NCBI GenBank assembly: GCA_964638675.1
Contig: CAZXAU010000004.1
Coordinates: 96,890 to 160,889 of the forward strand
Length of the DNA: 64,000 nt
Reading direction: 5' to 3'
Origin: SIG714 sp964638675
GTDB lineage: Bacteria; Bacillota; Clostridia; Oscillospirales; CAG-272
Shown here: positions 16,704-25,645 of the stretch, one piece after another
Numbering within the stretch: the stretch's first letter is position 1
How the letters are laid out: each line of letters begins with the position of its first letter
The notes under the pieces: generated by a model
Told to the model about the DNA's origin: nothing
The model's database searches: none
Seen by the model: the letters and a program-made list of their open reading frames with translations, nothing else
Program-made: the position numbers and the translations under genes

Positions 16704-18308
16704 TCAGCCTTCGTATTTGTTTGTATAGTTGGGAAGAAGCTTCGGTGATACAGCAGTTGTTTCAATTCCTGCATCTGCGATTTCCTTCTCGAATTTTGAA
16801 ATGTGGTCGAGTGTAAGCTTTCCAACAGTTACATTCTTCGACTTTGCGGCAGCATTCTGTCCTGCGTTACGTCCGAACACGATGATATCGAGCAGTGAGT
16901 TACCCATAAGACGGTTGCGTCCGTGGATTCCTCCGACTGCCTCGCCTGCAACGAAGAGATTTTCAACATTGGTGGTCTGTCCGTCAACATTGATGTCAAG
17001 TCCGCCGTTCTGGTAGTGAAGTGTCGGGTATACGAGAATCGGCTCTTTTCTGATATCGATTCCGTAGCTTGCGAACATACGGAGCATTGCAGGGATTCTC
17101 TTTTCAATCGTGCCTTCTCCGCCGATCTTTTCGATCATAGGTGTGTCAAGCCAAACTGCCTTGCCTGTTCCTGTTTCAACGCCTTCGTCTCTGTCAGAGC
17201 ATTCACGGATGATCGAAGCTGCCGCTACGTCACGTGTTTCAAGCGGATGCATGAATACTTTACCGTCACGGTTGACAAGCTTTGCACCGAGCGAACGTAC
17301 TTTTTCGGTTACGAGAGCACCGAAGATCTGCTGAGGGAATGCCGCACCCGTCGGGTGATACTGAAGAGTATCTGCATAAAGAAGCTTAGCTCCGACACGG
17401 TATCCAAGAACAAGTCCGTCAGCTGTAGCACCGTAGTGGTTGGATGTCGGGAATCCCTGGTAGTGCATTCTTCCTGCACCGCCCGTAGCTATGATTACTG
17501 TTTTAGCTTTGGCAACCATAAGCTCTTTGGTTTCCATATTCATAAGAACCGCACCTGCGGCGTTGCCGTTTTCATCGAGAATAAGCTCAACTGCCGCTGT
17601 GAAGTCCACTACCGGAATTCCACGGTTGAGCACTTCGTCACGGAGAGTTCTCATGATCTCGGCACCCGAATAGTCTCTTGCGGCATGCATACGCTTTCTT
17701 GATGTTCCGCCGCCGTGAGTCGTTACCATTGTTCCGTCGGGCATTTTATCGAATTCTACTCCGAGCTCGTTAAGCCATTTGATAGCACCGGGAGCGTCGC
17801 AGACAAGCTTGGAGAGAAGCTCTCTCTTTGCCGCAAAGTGTCCGCCGCCGAAAGCATCAAGGAAGTGAGTAGCCGGTGAATCGTTCGGCTTATCAGCTGC
17901 CTGGATTCCGCCCTCTGCCATCATTGTGTTGGCATCTCCGATACGGAGCTTAGTGACGATCATTGCACTTGCGCCTGCTTCGTTTGCTTCGATAGCCGCA
18001 CTTGCACCTGCTCCGCCGCCGCCGATGATGAGAACATCAACATCGTACTTAGGATTCTCAAGGTTGACATCTTCAGCCTTTATACGGCTGTGTGCCTGGA
18101 GCATTTCGCAAAGCTCGTGAGGAACGACTTCGCCCTTGTTGGGACCGATCTTCAGTTCGGCAAATTCGCTTTTTTTGTAGTCAGGATGGTATGCGGCAAG
18201 AAGGTCTTCCTTCTCCTGTGCCGTCATACGCTTGGGTTCTAAGGCGATGTTGGCTTCACGTGCCTGTTCTACCGCCTTAAGGGATTTTTGAAATTCTTCA
18301 GCGTACAT
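16704..18308 (-). CDS. frdA: Soluble fumarate reductase flavoprotein subunit
   Basis: A 534-aa FAD protein of the succinate dehydrogenase/fumarate reductase family. An unusual N-terminal extension of about 88 residues precedes the Rossmann motif VLIIGGGGAGASAA. Other motifs: MMAEGGIQAA, THGGGTSRKRMHAARDYSGA, YHPTGAAFPQQIFG (substrate His), LTEKVRSLGAK-like VTEKVRSLGAK, HYQNGGLDIN and AGEAVGGIHGRNRLMGNSL. The residue that carries covalent FAD in membrane-bound Frd/Sdh (His of S-H-T) is Asn127 here (DANTMMAEGG), so FAD is probably non-covalent, as in TfrA of methanogens. No cytochrome b or other anchor subunit is encoded nearby, so the enzyme is expected in the cytoplasm. SD: AGGGAGGAAG. Cotranscribed with frdB (15-bp gap). 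Confidence 0.9.
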   Translation of the reverse strand: MYAEEFQKSLKAVEQAREANIALEPKRMTAQEKEDLLAAYHPDYKKSEFAELKIGPNKGEVVPHELCEMLQAHSRIKAEDVNLENPKYDVDVLIIGGGGAGASAAIEANEAGASAMIVTKLRIGDANTMMAEGGIQAADKPNDSPATHFLDAFGGGHFAAKRELLSKLVCDAPGAIKWLNELGVEFDKMPDGTMVTTHGGGTSRKRMHAARDYSGAEIMRTLRDEVLNRGIPVVDFTAAVELILDENGNAAGAVLMNMETKELMVAKAKTVIIATGGAGRMHYQGFPTSNHYGATADGLVLGYRVGAKLLYADTLQYHPTGAAFPQQIFGALVTEKVRSLGAKLVNRDGKVFMHPLETRDVAAASIIRECSDRDEGVETGTGKAVWLDTPMIEKIGGEGTIEKRIPAMLRMFASYGIDIRKEPILVYPTLHYQNGGLDINVDGQTTNVENLFVAGEAVGGIHGRNRLMGNSLLDIIVFGRNAGQNAAAKSKNVTVGKLTLDHISKFEKEIADAGIETTAVSPKLLPNYTNKYEG

Positions 18309-18323
18309 TTTATTCTTCCTCCC

Positions 18324-18998
18324 TTATTTCTCGATCTCTCGATTGTTATAAAGTTCTTTGAGCTCTTCAACAGGCTTACCCATGAGCTGCTCAATAAGTT
18401 CCTTGAATGTTCCGTTTTCTATCTCTTTAACACGGTTTTCAAGGTGTTCTGTTTTGGGTGCAAGATATTTACCGTTGATGCGGCGTGCAAGCATTGCAAC
18501 CTGAGGATGAGATATTCCGGCAGGGCAACGAGATGAACAGCATCCGCACATTACGCAGTCAAATGACTCTTCAGCGCATTTTTCAAATTCGCCGCGCTGA
18601 GCGTAAGCAATATACTGCATAACATTGAGTCCCTGTGTACAAGCCTTTGTGCAGGCATTGCATCCTACGCAGGCATAGATCTCGGGGTAAAGCTGCATCA
18701 TAATTGTTTCATTTGTGCTGATCTTATTGACATCGAATACCTGCTTTACAAGCGGGAAGAAGGGGAGTGTAGCGATATACATTCCTTCCTCGACCTTAGT
18801 CTGGCAAGCAAGACATGTTTTCAGATCCTTCTGACCCTTTATACGGTAGATCGTGGCACATGCACCGCAGAATCCGTTACGGCATCCGCAACCTCTTACG
18901 AGCTGATAGCCGGCGTATTCCATGGCACACATAATTGTGAGATTATCCGGGACTTTATACTGTTTTCCGAAAAGATATATATTTACGAGTTTTTCCAT
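18324..18998 (-). CDS. frdB: Fumarate reductase iron-sulfur subunit
   Basis: A 224-aa Fe-S protein: residues about 1-85 form a [2Fe-2S] ferredoxin domain (VRGCGCRNGFCGAC then CLACQ), and about 115-180 an alpha-helical domain with CVGCNACTKACTQGL and CVMCGCCSSRCPAGI for two [4Fe-4S] clusters. This is the FrdB/SdhB/TfrB layout. Unlike methanogen TfrB it has no C-terminal CCG (HdrB-like) domains; a separate HdrB lies in the same operon. Start chosen at ATG 18998 (AAAGGG 10 bp upstream); ATG 19004 is equally in frame. Electrons should pass from the Flx/Hdr proteins through this subunit to FrdA (inference). Confidence 0.85.
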   Translation of the reverse strand: MEKLVNIYLFGKQYKVPDNLTIMCAMEYAGYQLVRGCGCRNGFCGACATIYRIKGQKDLKTCLACQTKVEEGMYIATLPFFPLVKQVFDVNKISTNETIMMQLYPEIYACVGCNACTKACTQGLNVMQYIAYAQRGEFEKCAEESFDCVMCGCCSSRCPAGISHPQVAMLARRINGKYLAPKTEHLENRVKEIENGTFKELIEQLMGKPVEELKELYNNREIEK

Positions 18999-19023
18999 AT
19001 TCATTTTCCCTTTCGATTGGTTA

Positions 19024-19860
19024 TCAATATTCGTTTGGAAGTTCATCAAGTTCATCAAAACGGAATACAGGCCCGTCTTTGCAAACATATTTTGAACCGA
19101 CATTGCATCTTCCGCACTTGCCGATTCCGCATTTCATGCGAAGCTCAAGTGTTGTATAAAGCTGTGTCTTGTCGAATCCGAGCTCAAGCAGTCCGGCAAG
19201 CGTGAACTTGATCATGATAGGAGGACCGCAGAGTATCGCAATCGTATTATCTGTCGGGAAGGCAAGCTCTTTGACATAATTCGGAACGAATCCTACATGG
19301 CCGTCCCAGCCCTCCTGTTCACGGTCAATCGTCAGGTGAACGAATACATTTGTGTCGTTCGTCCATTCATCGATGATTTCCTTATAATCAAGAAGGTCAT
19401 CCTTTGAACGTGAGCCGTATACGATATCGATCCTGCCGTATCTGTCTCTGTAGTGACGGCAGTAATTTATGACCGAACGAAGAGGTGCGAGTCCGACGCC
19501 GCCTGCTACGAATATAAGGTTCTTACCGACAAATTCGGTATCTACGGGGAACGGGTGACCGTAAGGACCTCTTACAGTCAACTGCTGACCGACATCACAG
19601 CTGTGAAGAAATTCTGTCAGACATCCGCACTTTTTGATTGAAAACTCCATATATTCGGTGTTTGTCGGAGATGAAGTGATCGAGATCATTGCTTCACTGA
19701 TTCCGGGGATCGAGATCATGGCACACTGTCCGGGACGGTGCGTAAAGGGAACCTTTCCGTCGGGCGTGACTACTCTGAAGGTCTTGATATCGGGTGTATC
19801 CTGACGGATATCGACGATCTCACCTATATAAGGCATTAAGGGTTCATTGAATTCAGCCAT
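19024..19860 (-). CDS. FlxA-like NAD(P)H/FAD oxidoreductase subunit
   Basis: A 278-aa ferredoxin-NADP reductase-type protein, close to the electron-transfer subunits of dihydroorotate dehydrogenase (PyrK), sulfhydrogenase gamma and anaerobic sulfite reductase AsrB. Order: beta-barrel FAD domain with HRPGQCAMISIPG, NAD-binding domain with FVAGGVGLAPLRSVI and AILCGPPIMI, and a C-terminal [2Fe-2S] motif CGIGKCGRCNVGSKYVC. It would oxidise NAD(P)H and hand electrons to the neighbouring Fe-S subunits. The start overlaps the end of the upstream gene by 8 bp, showing translational coupling within the operon. Context (next to MvhD/HdrABC) matches FlxA of Flx-Hdr clusters. Confidence 0.85.
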   Translation of the reverse strand: MAEFNEPLMPYIGEIVDIRQDTPDIKTFRVVTPDGKVPFTHRPGQCAMISIPGISEAMISITSSPTNTEYMEFSIKKCGCLTEFLHSCDVGQQLTVRGPYGHPFPVDTEFVGKNLIFVAGGVGLAPLRSVINYCRHYRDRYGRIDIVYGSRSKDDLLDYKEIIDEWTNDTNVFVHLTIDREQEGWDGHVGFVPNYVKELAFPTDNTIAILCGPPIMIKFTLAGLLELGFDKTQLYTTLELRMKCGIGKCGRCNVGSKYVCKDGPVFRFDELDELPNEY

Positions 19861-20887
19861 TTTCTTTTCCTCCTTCTCCGAGCGTTTTCATTACTTTTAC
19901 AATATTCATTTTTATAGGGCATTTTGAAATACATCTGCCGCATCCTACGCAACTGAACAGTCCGTTATTGTTTTCAGGATAGTAGACAAGCTTATGCATA
20001 AATCTCTGACGGAAACGCTCAAGCTGTGTGAGTCTCGGCTGTCCTGCCGACATTTTTGTGAAGTTTGAATACATGCAGGAGTCCCAGCAACGGTAACGTA
20101 TAACTCCGTCATTCGTCTTGAAATCTCTGATGTCATAGCACTGACAGGTCGGGCACACGAATGTACATGTTCCGCATCCGAGACAGCTTTCCGAAAGTGC
20201 CTTCCACGCCGGATCGTCAAAGAACTGCTTTGTCTTTTCTCCGCCGAATTTGTCTGCACTGAGAGTTGCAAGGGGAAGCTTTGCAAGACGGTCTTTGATT
20301 ATCTGTTTCTGAGCCTGTGCTTCCTGCTCTCCGCCCTCTTCGGTAACGCCCGAGAGCGTTGCAAGCAGTTTTTCGCCCTTTTCGCTTTTTGCGTCGAGGA
20401 TCAGCAGGTCGTCTGTCATATGACATACGACGTCGCCTTCGGGCTGTGAAGCATCGATTCCGAATGTGGCACAAAAACAGCTCTCGCAGGGACGGTTGCA
20501 GGCAAGTGAAACGATAACTCCGTGTTCACGGCGATTCTTGTAATATGAGTCGACAGGCTCTGAAAGGAAAACATTATCGAGAACCGCAAATGCACGGACG
20601 TCACATGCACGCACGCCGAACACTACGAAATCTTCGCTTTCGCTTCTTACATCGTCTATCGATATCTTTTTGCCTTCTGTTTTGAAGGCCATGAGGTTTT
20701 CTGTCTGAGGAAAGAAGAAATCCTTCGGGCTTTTTCCGGTGTTGAGAGCGTTTGCGGCATACTCTTTGCCTTCGCTCCATTCACCGTAATTTGCGCCTTT
20801 TTCGCCGACAAGCGGCATATAAAGCTTATAATTTTCTGAGATCCTTGCAAAAAGGGAATTCAGATTTTGTTTCGAGAGTTTAAGCAT
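19853..20887 (-). CDS. Flx-type 4Fe-4S subunit (AsrA/hydrogenase-beta-like), first
   Basis: A 344-aa Fe-S protein of the family that includes AsrA and sulfhydrogenase beta subunits. N-terminal two thirds carry the family motif VVFGVRACDVRAFAVLD and CFCATFG; the C-terminus has two [4Fe-4S] motifs, CLGCGTCTFVCPTCQC and CVGCGRCISKCPIKM. It corresponds to FlxB or FlxC; sequence alone does not tell which. It overlaps the preceding gene by 8 bp and the FlxA-like gene by 8 bp. Likely role: intramolecular wire between the FlxA flavin and MvhD/HdrA. Confidence 0.78.
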   Translation of the reverse strand: MLKLSKQNLNSLFARISENYKLYMPLVGEKGANYGEWSEGKEYAANALNTGKSPKDFFFPQTENLMAFKTEGKKISIDDVRSESEDFVVFGVRACDVRAFAVLDNVFLSEPVDSYYKNRREHGVIVSLACNRPCESCFCATFGIDASQPEGDVVCHMTDDLLILDAKSEKGEKLLATLSGVTEEGGEQEAQAQKQIIKDRLAKLPLATLSADKFGGEKTKQFFDDPAWKALSESCLGCGTCTFVCPTCQCYDIRDFKTNDGVIRYRCWDSCMYSNFTKMSAGQPRLTQLERFRQRFMHKLVYYPENNNGLFSCVGCGRCISKCPIKMNIVKVMKTLGEGGKENG

Positions 20888-21872
20888 TGTTCTTACCTCC
20901 CTTTACTGCGTCTTTGGGTTCTACATCTTCCTTTGTGTAATTTACAACAGGATGACGGCTTCCGACTTCGCTTCCTGCCTGATAATCTCCGTAGAATTCA
21001 TTTATATCCTTTATGAACTTACGGTTGAGCAGATGGAGCGGAATGTGCTGAGGACATACTCTTGAGCATTCGCCGCAGTCTGTACAACGTCCCGCAACAT
21101 GGAATGCTCTGATAATATGGAACATTTTTTCTTCAAAGCTGTCTGCCGCAGCTTTGTTTTCGAGTCCCGAATTCGGGTTGTCAAAAACACAGTGCTCGCA
21201 TGTACATGCAGGACATACATCACGGCAGGCATTGCAACGGATGCAACGTGAAAGCTCACCCTGCCAGAATTCAAATCTTTCATCGGCAGACATACTCTCT
21301 ATCTTTGCGACTTCGTCAAAACGGTTGCTGTCAATTACATCGCCGTCTTCTCCGATGATCTCGTCATATGCCACATGCTTTTTAGACTTGCAGTTAAGGC
21401 ATCTTTCAGCAAGAGCTTCCTCATAAGAAAGGGTGATAACACCGTCATAAAGTGTGTTTATCTTGATTCCTTCAGCTGTTGATTCGCAATCTACTATGCT
21501 GTCAGCTTTTTCTTTTATCTTCTTTGCATCGATCATTCCCTCACAGGGTATTGCGATCGCATAAACCTTTTCACGGTTAAAGCGATGCTCTGTAAGGAGC
21601 TGATTGAAGCTGTATGTGTCGCAAGGCTTGAGGAATACAAGAACCTTGCTTGCACTTTTTGCAGATTCTTTTATAAGATATTTTGAAAAATTTGCTCCGC
21701 AGAAATCGCCGTAAACAAATTCATCCTCAAGCTGCTGTGCACTTGTGAATACACCGGGAGTCACATCGTATACAAAATCTCCCTTTTTCCATCCGAGAAC
21801 ACGGTCAACGCTTCCGCTCTCAAGAAGAGCTTTCGCTTTTGAAATCAGAATTTCACGAGTTATCTTTTGCAT
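20880..21872 (-). CDS. Flx-type 4Fe-4S subunit (AsrA/hydrogenase-beta-like), second
   Basis: A 330-aa paralogue of the next gene. The same N-terminal domain is recognisable by VLVFLKPCDTYSFNQLL (matching the RACDVRAF motif of its partner). A CLNCKSKKH loop is followed by C-terminal cluster motifs CIRCNACRDVCPACTCEHC and CTDCGECSRVCPQHIP. Together the two genes look like an ancient duplication that made FlxB and FlxC. The last 30 residues are polar and low in conservation. Overlaps the MvhD/FlxD gene by 13 bp and the next gene by 8 bp. Confidence 0.78.
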   Translation of the reverse strand: MQKITREILISKAKALLESGSVDRVLGWKKGDFVYDVTPGVFTSAQQLEDEFVYGDFCGANFSKYLIKESAKSASKVLVFLKPCDTYSFNQLLTEHRFNREKVYAIAIPCEGMIDAKKIKEKADSIVDCESTAEGIKINTLYDGVITLSYEEALAERCLNCKSKKHVAYDEIIGEDGDVIDSNRFDEVAKIESMSADERFEFWQGELSRCIRCNACRDVCPACTCEHCVFDNPNSGLENKAAADSFEEKMFHIIRAFHVAGRCTDCGECSRVCPQHIPLHLLNRKFIKDINEFYGDYQAGSEVGSRHPVVNYTKEDVEPKDAVKGGKNNA

Positions 21873-22300
21873 CTCAGGTCCTCCAATCTCTTATTTCTTC
21901 CGAGCGATGCGACACTCTGAGCGAATTCATTCATCGTTGCAGAGAACTTAGCACCTTCTGCGGCAGAAACCCATTCAACACGTGTACGCTCACGCTCTAT
22001 GCCGAGATAGTCGAGCATAGAGAAGAGCAGTGCCATACGGCGGCGTGTATAATAGTTGCCCGATGTATAGTGGCAATCCCCGGGGTGGCATCCGCAAAGG
22101 ATAACACCGTCAGCTCCTCTTTGGAAAGCACGGAGAATGAATGTGGGATTGACACGGCATGAGCAGGGAACACGGATGATCTTTACATCTGCAGGGTAGG
22201 CAAGACGGTTATTACCGGCAAGGTCTGCACCTGCATACGAACACCAGTTGCAACAAAATGCAACTATAAGCGGTCTGTAGTTTTCTTCATTCATCGACAT
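21860..22300 (-). CDS. MvhD/FlxD hydrogenase iron-sulfur subunit
   Basis: A 146-aa protein of the MvhD family, the [2Fe-2S] adaptor that connects an electron-donating module (Mvh hydrogenase or Flx) to HdrA. Conserved cysteines are visible in FCCNWCSYAGAD, RVPCSCRVNP and VILCGCHPGDCHY. It carries only the MvhD core, with no extra ferredoxin domain. It overlaps hdrA by 10 bp. The ATG at 22300 has GGAGG 11 bp upstream. Confidence 0.92.
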   Translation of the reverse strand: MSMNEENYRPLIVAFCCNWCSYAGADLAGNNRLAYPADVKIIRVPCSCRVNPTFILRAFQRGADGVILCGCHPGDCHYTSGNYYTRRRMALLFSMLDYLGIERERTRVEWVSAAEGAKFSATMNEFAQSVASLGRNKRLEDLRCKR

Positions 22301-24285
22301 ATTGCATCTACCTCCGCAAATATCTGTTGATTCTTGAATCCTTTAAGATCCATAGCACCCGACATACATGCTACTGTACAGCATCCGCAACCCTGGCAGA
22401 CCGCTTCGTTGACCTGAGCAACACGGCGGACCTTGGTTGTACGGTCGGGCATACGGAATTCTTTATCGACATATGTGATAGCACCGTAAGGACATACCTT
22501 TTCACAGCTTGAGCATCCGTTGCACATGAGTTCATCGGGTGATGCAACGCAGGGGTTACCTGTGAGCTTATCCTTAACGAGAAGTCCGATGACCTTGGAT
22601 GCCGCAGCACCTGCCTGAGCGACAGTTTCGGGGATATCCTTAGGTCCCTGGCATGTTCCCGAGAGATATACGCCTGCTGTAGGGCTTTCTACCGGACGGA
22701 GCTTGGGGTGCGCTTCTGTAAAGAAGTCGTTTGTATCCATTGATGCTGTAAGCATTGTAGCAAGCGGACGAGCCGACTTATCAGGCTCAATTGCCGCCGC
22801 AAGCACTACGAGATCGGCATCAATTTCAAGCTGTCTGTTGTCTATGAGATCGGAAGCACGAACCTTGAGCTTTTTACCTTCGGGCATGACCTTTCCGACC
22901 ATTCCTTTAATATAATGAACATTGTATTCTTCGACTGCTCTGCGATAGAATTCATCAAAGTTCTTTCCGGGTGTACGGACGTCTATATAGAATACATATA
23001 CATCTGTATCCGGATATTTATCTCTTGTCAGCATTGCATGCTTTGCCGTATACATACAGCAGATCTTGGAGCAATACTCTTTTCCCTTTTGTGCACATGC
23101 GTCACATCTTGAACCGACACACTGAACAAAAACGATCGTGTGAGGATGCTCACCGTCTGAGGGACGGAGAAGCTTTCCGCCTGTAGGTCCTGCCGCATTG
23201 CAAAGACGCTCAAATTCGAGAGATGTAATTACATCCTTTGACTGAGAGTATGCAAATTCATCGAATTTATCCATAGAGATCGGGTTGAAGCCTGTTGCAA
23301 CAACGATAGCTCCGTACTTCTCTTCTATGTATTCATCCTTTGCCTTATAATCGATAGCTCCTGCTGTACATATCTTCGAGCATACTCCGCACTTACCTGT
23401 CTTGAGCATTGTGCAGTGCTCGGCATCTATGGTTGCCACCTTCGGAACTGCCTGTGCAAAGGGAATATATATTGCACGGCGGTTATCCATACCGAGGTTG
23501 AACTCGTTGGGTATCTTCTTCTGCGGACATTTTTCGGTACATGCTCCGCATCCCGTGCAAAGCTCTTCTTTTACATATCTTGCTTTGCGCTTAATGGTTA
23601 CATCGAAGTTTCCGACGAATCCGCCGACAGATGTGACCTCGGAATATGAGAATATGCGTATATTTTCATTCTGTGCAACATCGACCATTTTAGGTGTGAG
23701 GATACAAGCCGCACAGTCAAGTGTCGGGAAGGTCTTATCAAGCTGAGCCATCTTACCGCCGATAGTCGGCTTTGTCTCAACGATATCAACCGGGAATCCT
23801 GCATCTGCTATATCAAGTGCGGTCTGAATTCCGGCAATTCCGCCTCCGATGACGAGCGCACGCTTGGTAACAGGTGACTCTCCGGCTTTTAAGGGAGCAT
23901 TGAGGTGAACCTTTGCAATCGCCGCTCTGCCAAGAATTATAGCCTTCTGAGTTCCTTCTTTTACATCCTTATGTACCCATGAGCACTGCTCACGTATGTT
24001 GGCGATCTCAACCATATAGGGGTTGATTCCTGCTGATGTAGCCGCTTTACGGAAGGTCGCTTCATGCATACGGGGTGAACATGAGCAGACAACGATACCT
24101 GTGAGACCATGCTCTTTGATCGCATCCTTCAATATATCCTGTCCTGCCTGCGAACACATATAGGGGTAATGAGTTGAAAATACGACGCCGGGTTCGTGGC
24201 TGAGTGCTTCAGTAACAGCGGCAACATCCACGGTTCCTGCAATATTGGTGCCGCAATGGCATATAAATACACCTATTTTCTGCAT
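22291..24285 (-). CDS. hdrA: Heterodisulfide reductase subunit A homologue
   Basis: A 664-aa flavoprotein that is the electron-bifurcating core of Hdr complexes. N-terminal domain with GVFICHCGTNIAG and VVCSCSPRMHE, then a Rossmann FAD motif LVIGGGIAGIQTA at about 144, an internal cluster domain (CTGCGACTEKCPQ, CGVCSKIC), the VFVQCVGSR segment and two C-terminal [4Fe-4S] motifs, CNGCSSCEKVCPYGA and CQGCGCCTVACMSGA. Full-length for the family with no selenocysteine codon. In methanogens and Flx-Hdr systems HdrA splits electron pairs between a low-potential acceptor (ferredoxin) and the HdrBC branch. Here it lies between HdrC and MvhD, as expected. Confidence 0.95.
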   Translation of the reverse strand: MQKIGVFICHCGTNIAGTVDVAAVTEALSHEPGVVFSTHYPYMCSQAGQDILKDAIKEHGLTGIVVCSCSPRMHEATFRKAATSAGINPYMVEIANIREQCSWVHKDVKEGTQKAIILGRAAIAKVHLNAPLKAGESPVTKRALVIGGGIAGIQTALDIADAGFPVDIVETKPTIGGKMAQLDKTFPTLDCAACILTPKMVDVAQNENIRIFSYSEVTSVGGFVGNFDVTIKRKARYVKEELCTGCGACTEKCPQKKIPNEFNLGMDNRRAIYIPFAQAVPKVATIDAEHCTMLKTGKCGVCSKICTAGAIDYKAKDEYIEEKYGAIVVATGFNPISMDKFDEFAYSQSKDVITSLEFERLCNAAGPTGGKLLRPSDGEHPHTIVFVQCVGSRCDACAQKGKEYCSKICCMYTAKHAMLTRDKYPDTDVYVFYIDVRTPGKNFDEFYRRAVEEYNVHYIKGMVGKVMPEGKKLKVRASDLIDNRQLEIDADLVVLAAAIEPDKSARPLATMLTASMDTNDFFTEAHPKLRPVESPTAGVYLSGTCQGPKDIPETVAQAGAAASKVIGLLVKDKLTGNPCVASPDELMCNGCSSCEKVCPYGAITYVDKEFRMPDRTTKVRRVAQVNEAVCQGCGCCTVACMSGAMDLKGFKNQQIFAEVDAICR

Positions 24286-24299
24286 ATTTTCAATCCTCC

Positions 24300-24689
24300 T
24301 TATTTCTTATACTTTCTGAATGCCGTAACGAGTGCCTGCGTCGGCATCTGATCGTCTATGATCTCGGGGATCATATCGGGTGTGACACGGTCTGCACCCT
24401 TTTGTCTTATTGTTATAAGGCGTACAGCTTCGATGAGCTTGCCGGGTTCGACACCGCGGGGGCAACGCTCGACACACGCCATGCATGAAAGGCACTTGTA
24501 GATCGACTCGGAATTCTGAAGTCTTTCAATATCACCGTTTTCCACCATTGAAACAAACTGATGGGGATGATATTCCATTTCATTGTAAGAGGGGCAGCTT
24601 CCCGAGCATTTTCCGCATTTCATACATTTGCGTGGGTTAACTCCGCTGATGCGAAGAATTTCTTCTCTTTTGAGCATATCATTTGCCAT
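24300..24689 (-). CDS. hdrC: Heterodisulfide reductase subunit C homologue
   Basis: A 129-aa ferredoxin-like protein with two [4Fe-4S] motifs, CMKCGKCSGSCP (about 18-29) and CLSCMACVERCPRG (about 67-80), in the helical HdrC fold. It passes electrons from HdrA to HdrB. It lies 3 bp after hdrB and 14 bp before hdrA. Length is shorter than some HdrC (about 180 aa) but typical of Flx-Hdr clusters. Confidence 0.93.
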   Translation of the reverse strand: MANDMLKREEILRISGVNPRKCMKCGKCSGSCPSYNEMEYHPHQFVSMVENGDIERLQNSESIYKCLSCMACVERCPRGVEPGKLIEAVRLITIRQKGADRVTPDMIPEIIDDQMPTQALVTAFRKYKK

Positions 24690-24692
24690 ATG

Positions 24693-25487
24693 TTATACCT
24701 CCTCAACGCCGAGAGCTTTTGCTAAAAGCTCGGTGAAATAGAGTACGGGAATCTCGTTTTCGCTGTTCATGAGATTGTAACGGCATAGAGGGCAGGCTGT
24801 AAGCATCACTTCAGCTCCTGCCGAAAGCGCACTCTTTGTGATGCGATTACTCTGCTTTTCAGCCGCCTGCTTATCTTCAACAGCCATATATCCTCCGCAG
24901 CATTCATTTCTCTGAGGATATTTTATGACTTCACCGCCGAGAGCAGATATAAGATCTTCAAGAAGTGAAGGATTTTCGGGATCATCGGTATTCATGACCT
25001 TGCTCGGACGGAGAAGAAGACATCCGTAATAGGGAGCGATCTTCATTCCCGTGAGAGGTGAAACGACCTTTTCCTTTACTTTTTCAAATGTGACGACATC
25101 ACGAAGGTACTCAAGGTAGTGATAGATCGTAGCCTCACCATTGTAGTCACCTGAGAAGTCCTCATCCTGAGCCATATAATTGTTTACACGGTTTGCAAAT
25201 GTTTTGTCGTTTTGCATTGCCGCATTTGTGCGTTTGAGCACATTGTGGCATGCCGAGCAGACCGTGATGAGCGGTCTGTCGCTTTCGTATGCACTCTTGA
25301 GTGCACGTACAGAAGAGAGCTTTGTGGCAATTTCATCGCTCGAGGAGGTGAATGCACCGCCGCAGCACTGCCAATTCTCAACTTCACATAATTCAAATCC
25401 GAGGATCTTTGCACTTTCTCTTGCGTAATAATCGAGCTTTTTCGCCTTATTACGCAGTGTGCAACCCGGATAGTAACTGACTTTCAT
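24693..25487 (-). CDS. hdrB: Heterodisulfide reductase subunit B homologue
   Basis: A 264-aa protein with two CCG (CX31-39CCX35-36CXXC) domains: YYPGCTL ... WQCCGGAF ... CSACHN, and YYGCLLLRP ... NECCGGYM ... CPLCRYN. In methanogen HdrB these bind the noncubane clusters that reduce CoM-S-S-CoB. No such thiols are known in Clostridia, so the natural acceptor here is open. Start chosen at ATG 25487 because the three copies of the upstream leader element all place the gene's ATG at the same point; an in-frame ATG at 25499 lies within the element. The last methionine codon follows the element's minicistron stop by two bases. Confidence 0.9.
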   Translation of the reverse strand: MKVSYYPGCTLRNKAKKLDYYARESAKILGFELCEVENWQCCGGAFTSSSDEIATKLSSVRALKSAYESDRPLITVCSACHNVLKRTNAAMQNDKTFANRVNNYMAQDEDFSGDYNGEATIYHYLEYLRDVVTFEKVKEKVVSPLTGMKIAPYYGCLLLRPSKVMNTDDPENPSLLEDLISALGGEVIKYPQRNECCGGYMAVEDKQAAEKQSNRITKSALSAGAEVMLTACPLCRYNLMNSENEIPVLYFTELLAKALGVEEV

Positions 25488-25620
25488 ATTTAAGACCATG
25501 GCTTTCGCATTGCGAAAGCGTCCTTTCTTTCGGAATTGGAGCTGGTTTTGCTTAGCAAAATCGCCGTTACTTTAACGGCGAAAGCCGCAAAACATTGTTT
25601 GAAAGATTTATCTTTCAAAC
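25488..25620 (-). repeat. Hairpin leader element, copy A (upstream of hdrB)
   Basis: About 133 bp. In transcript orientation it runs: palindrome GTTTGAAAGATA/TATCTTTCAAAC-type (25597-25620), a CGCCGTTA/TAACGGCG hairpin, TTTTGC/GCAAAA hairpin, conserved CCAATTCCGAAAGAAAGGA (contains the Shine-Dalgarno), the GCTTTCGCA/TGCGAAAGC hairpin and CATGGTCTTAAAT ending at the hdrB start codon. A minicistron (peptide MRKPWS) starts in the loop of the last hairpin and stops two bases before ATG 25487. Two further copies lie at 38654 and 42708 in the same relation to their genes. Confidence 0.85.
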
Positions 25621-25645
25621 CTTTTTCCTTATCAAAACAGCAGAA

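Noticed and set aside
16923..17702. A 259-codon plus-strand frame across frdA
   Set aside because: It is the antisense shadow of frdA: no ribosome binding site, no family likeness, Cys/Arg/Ser-rich composition.
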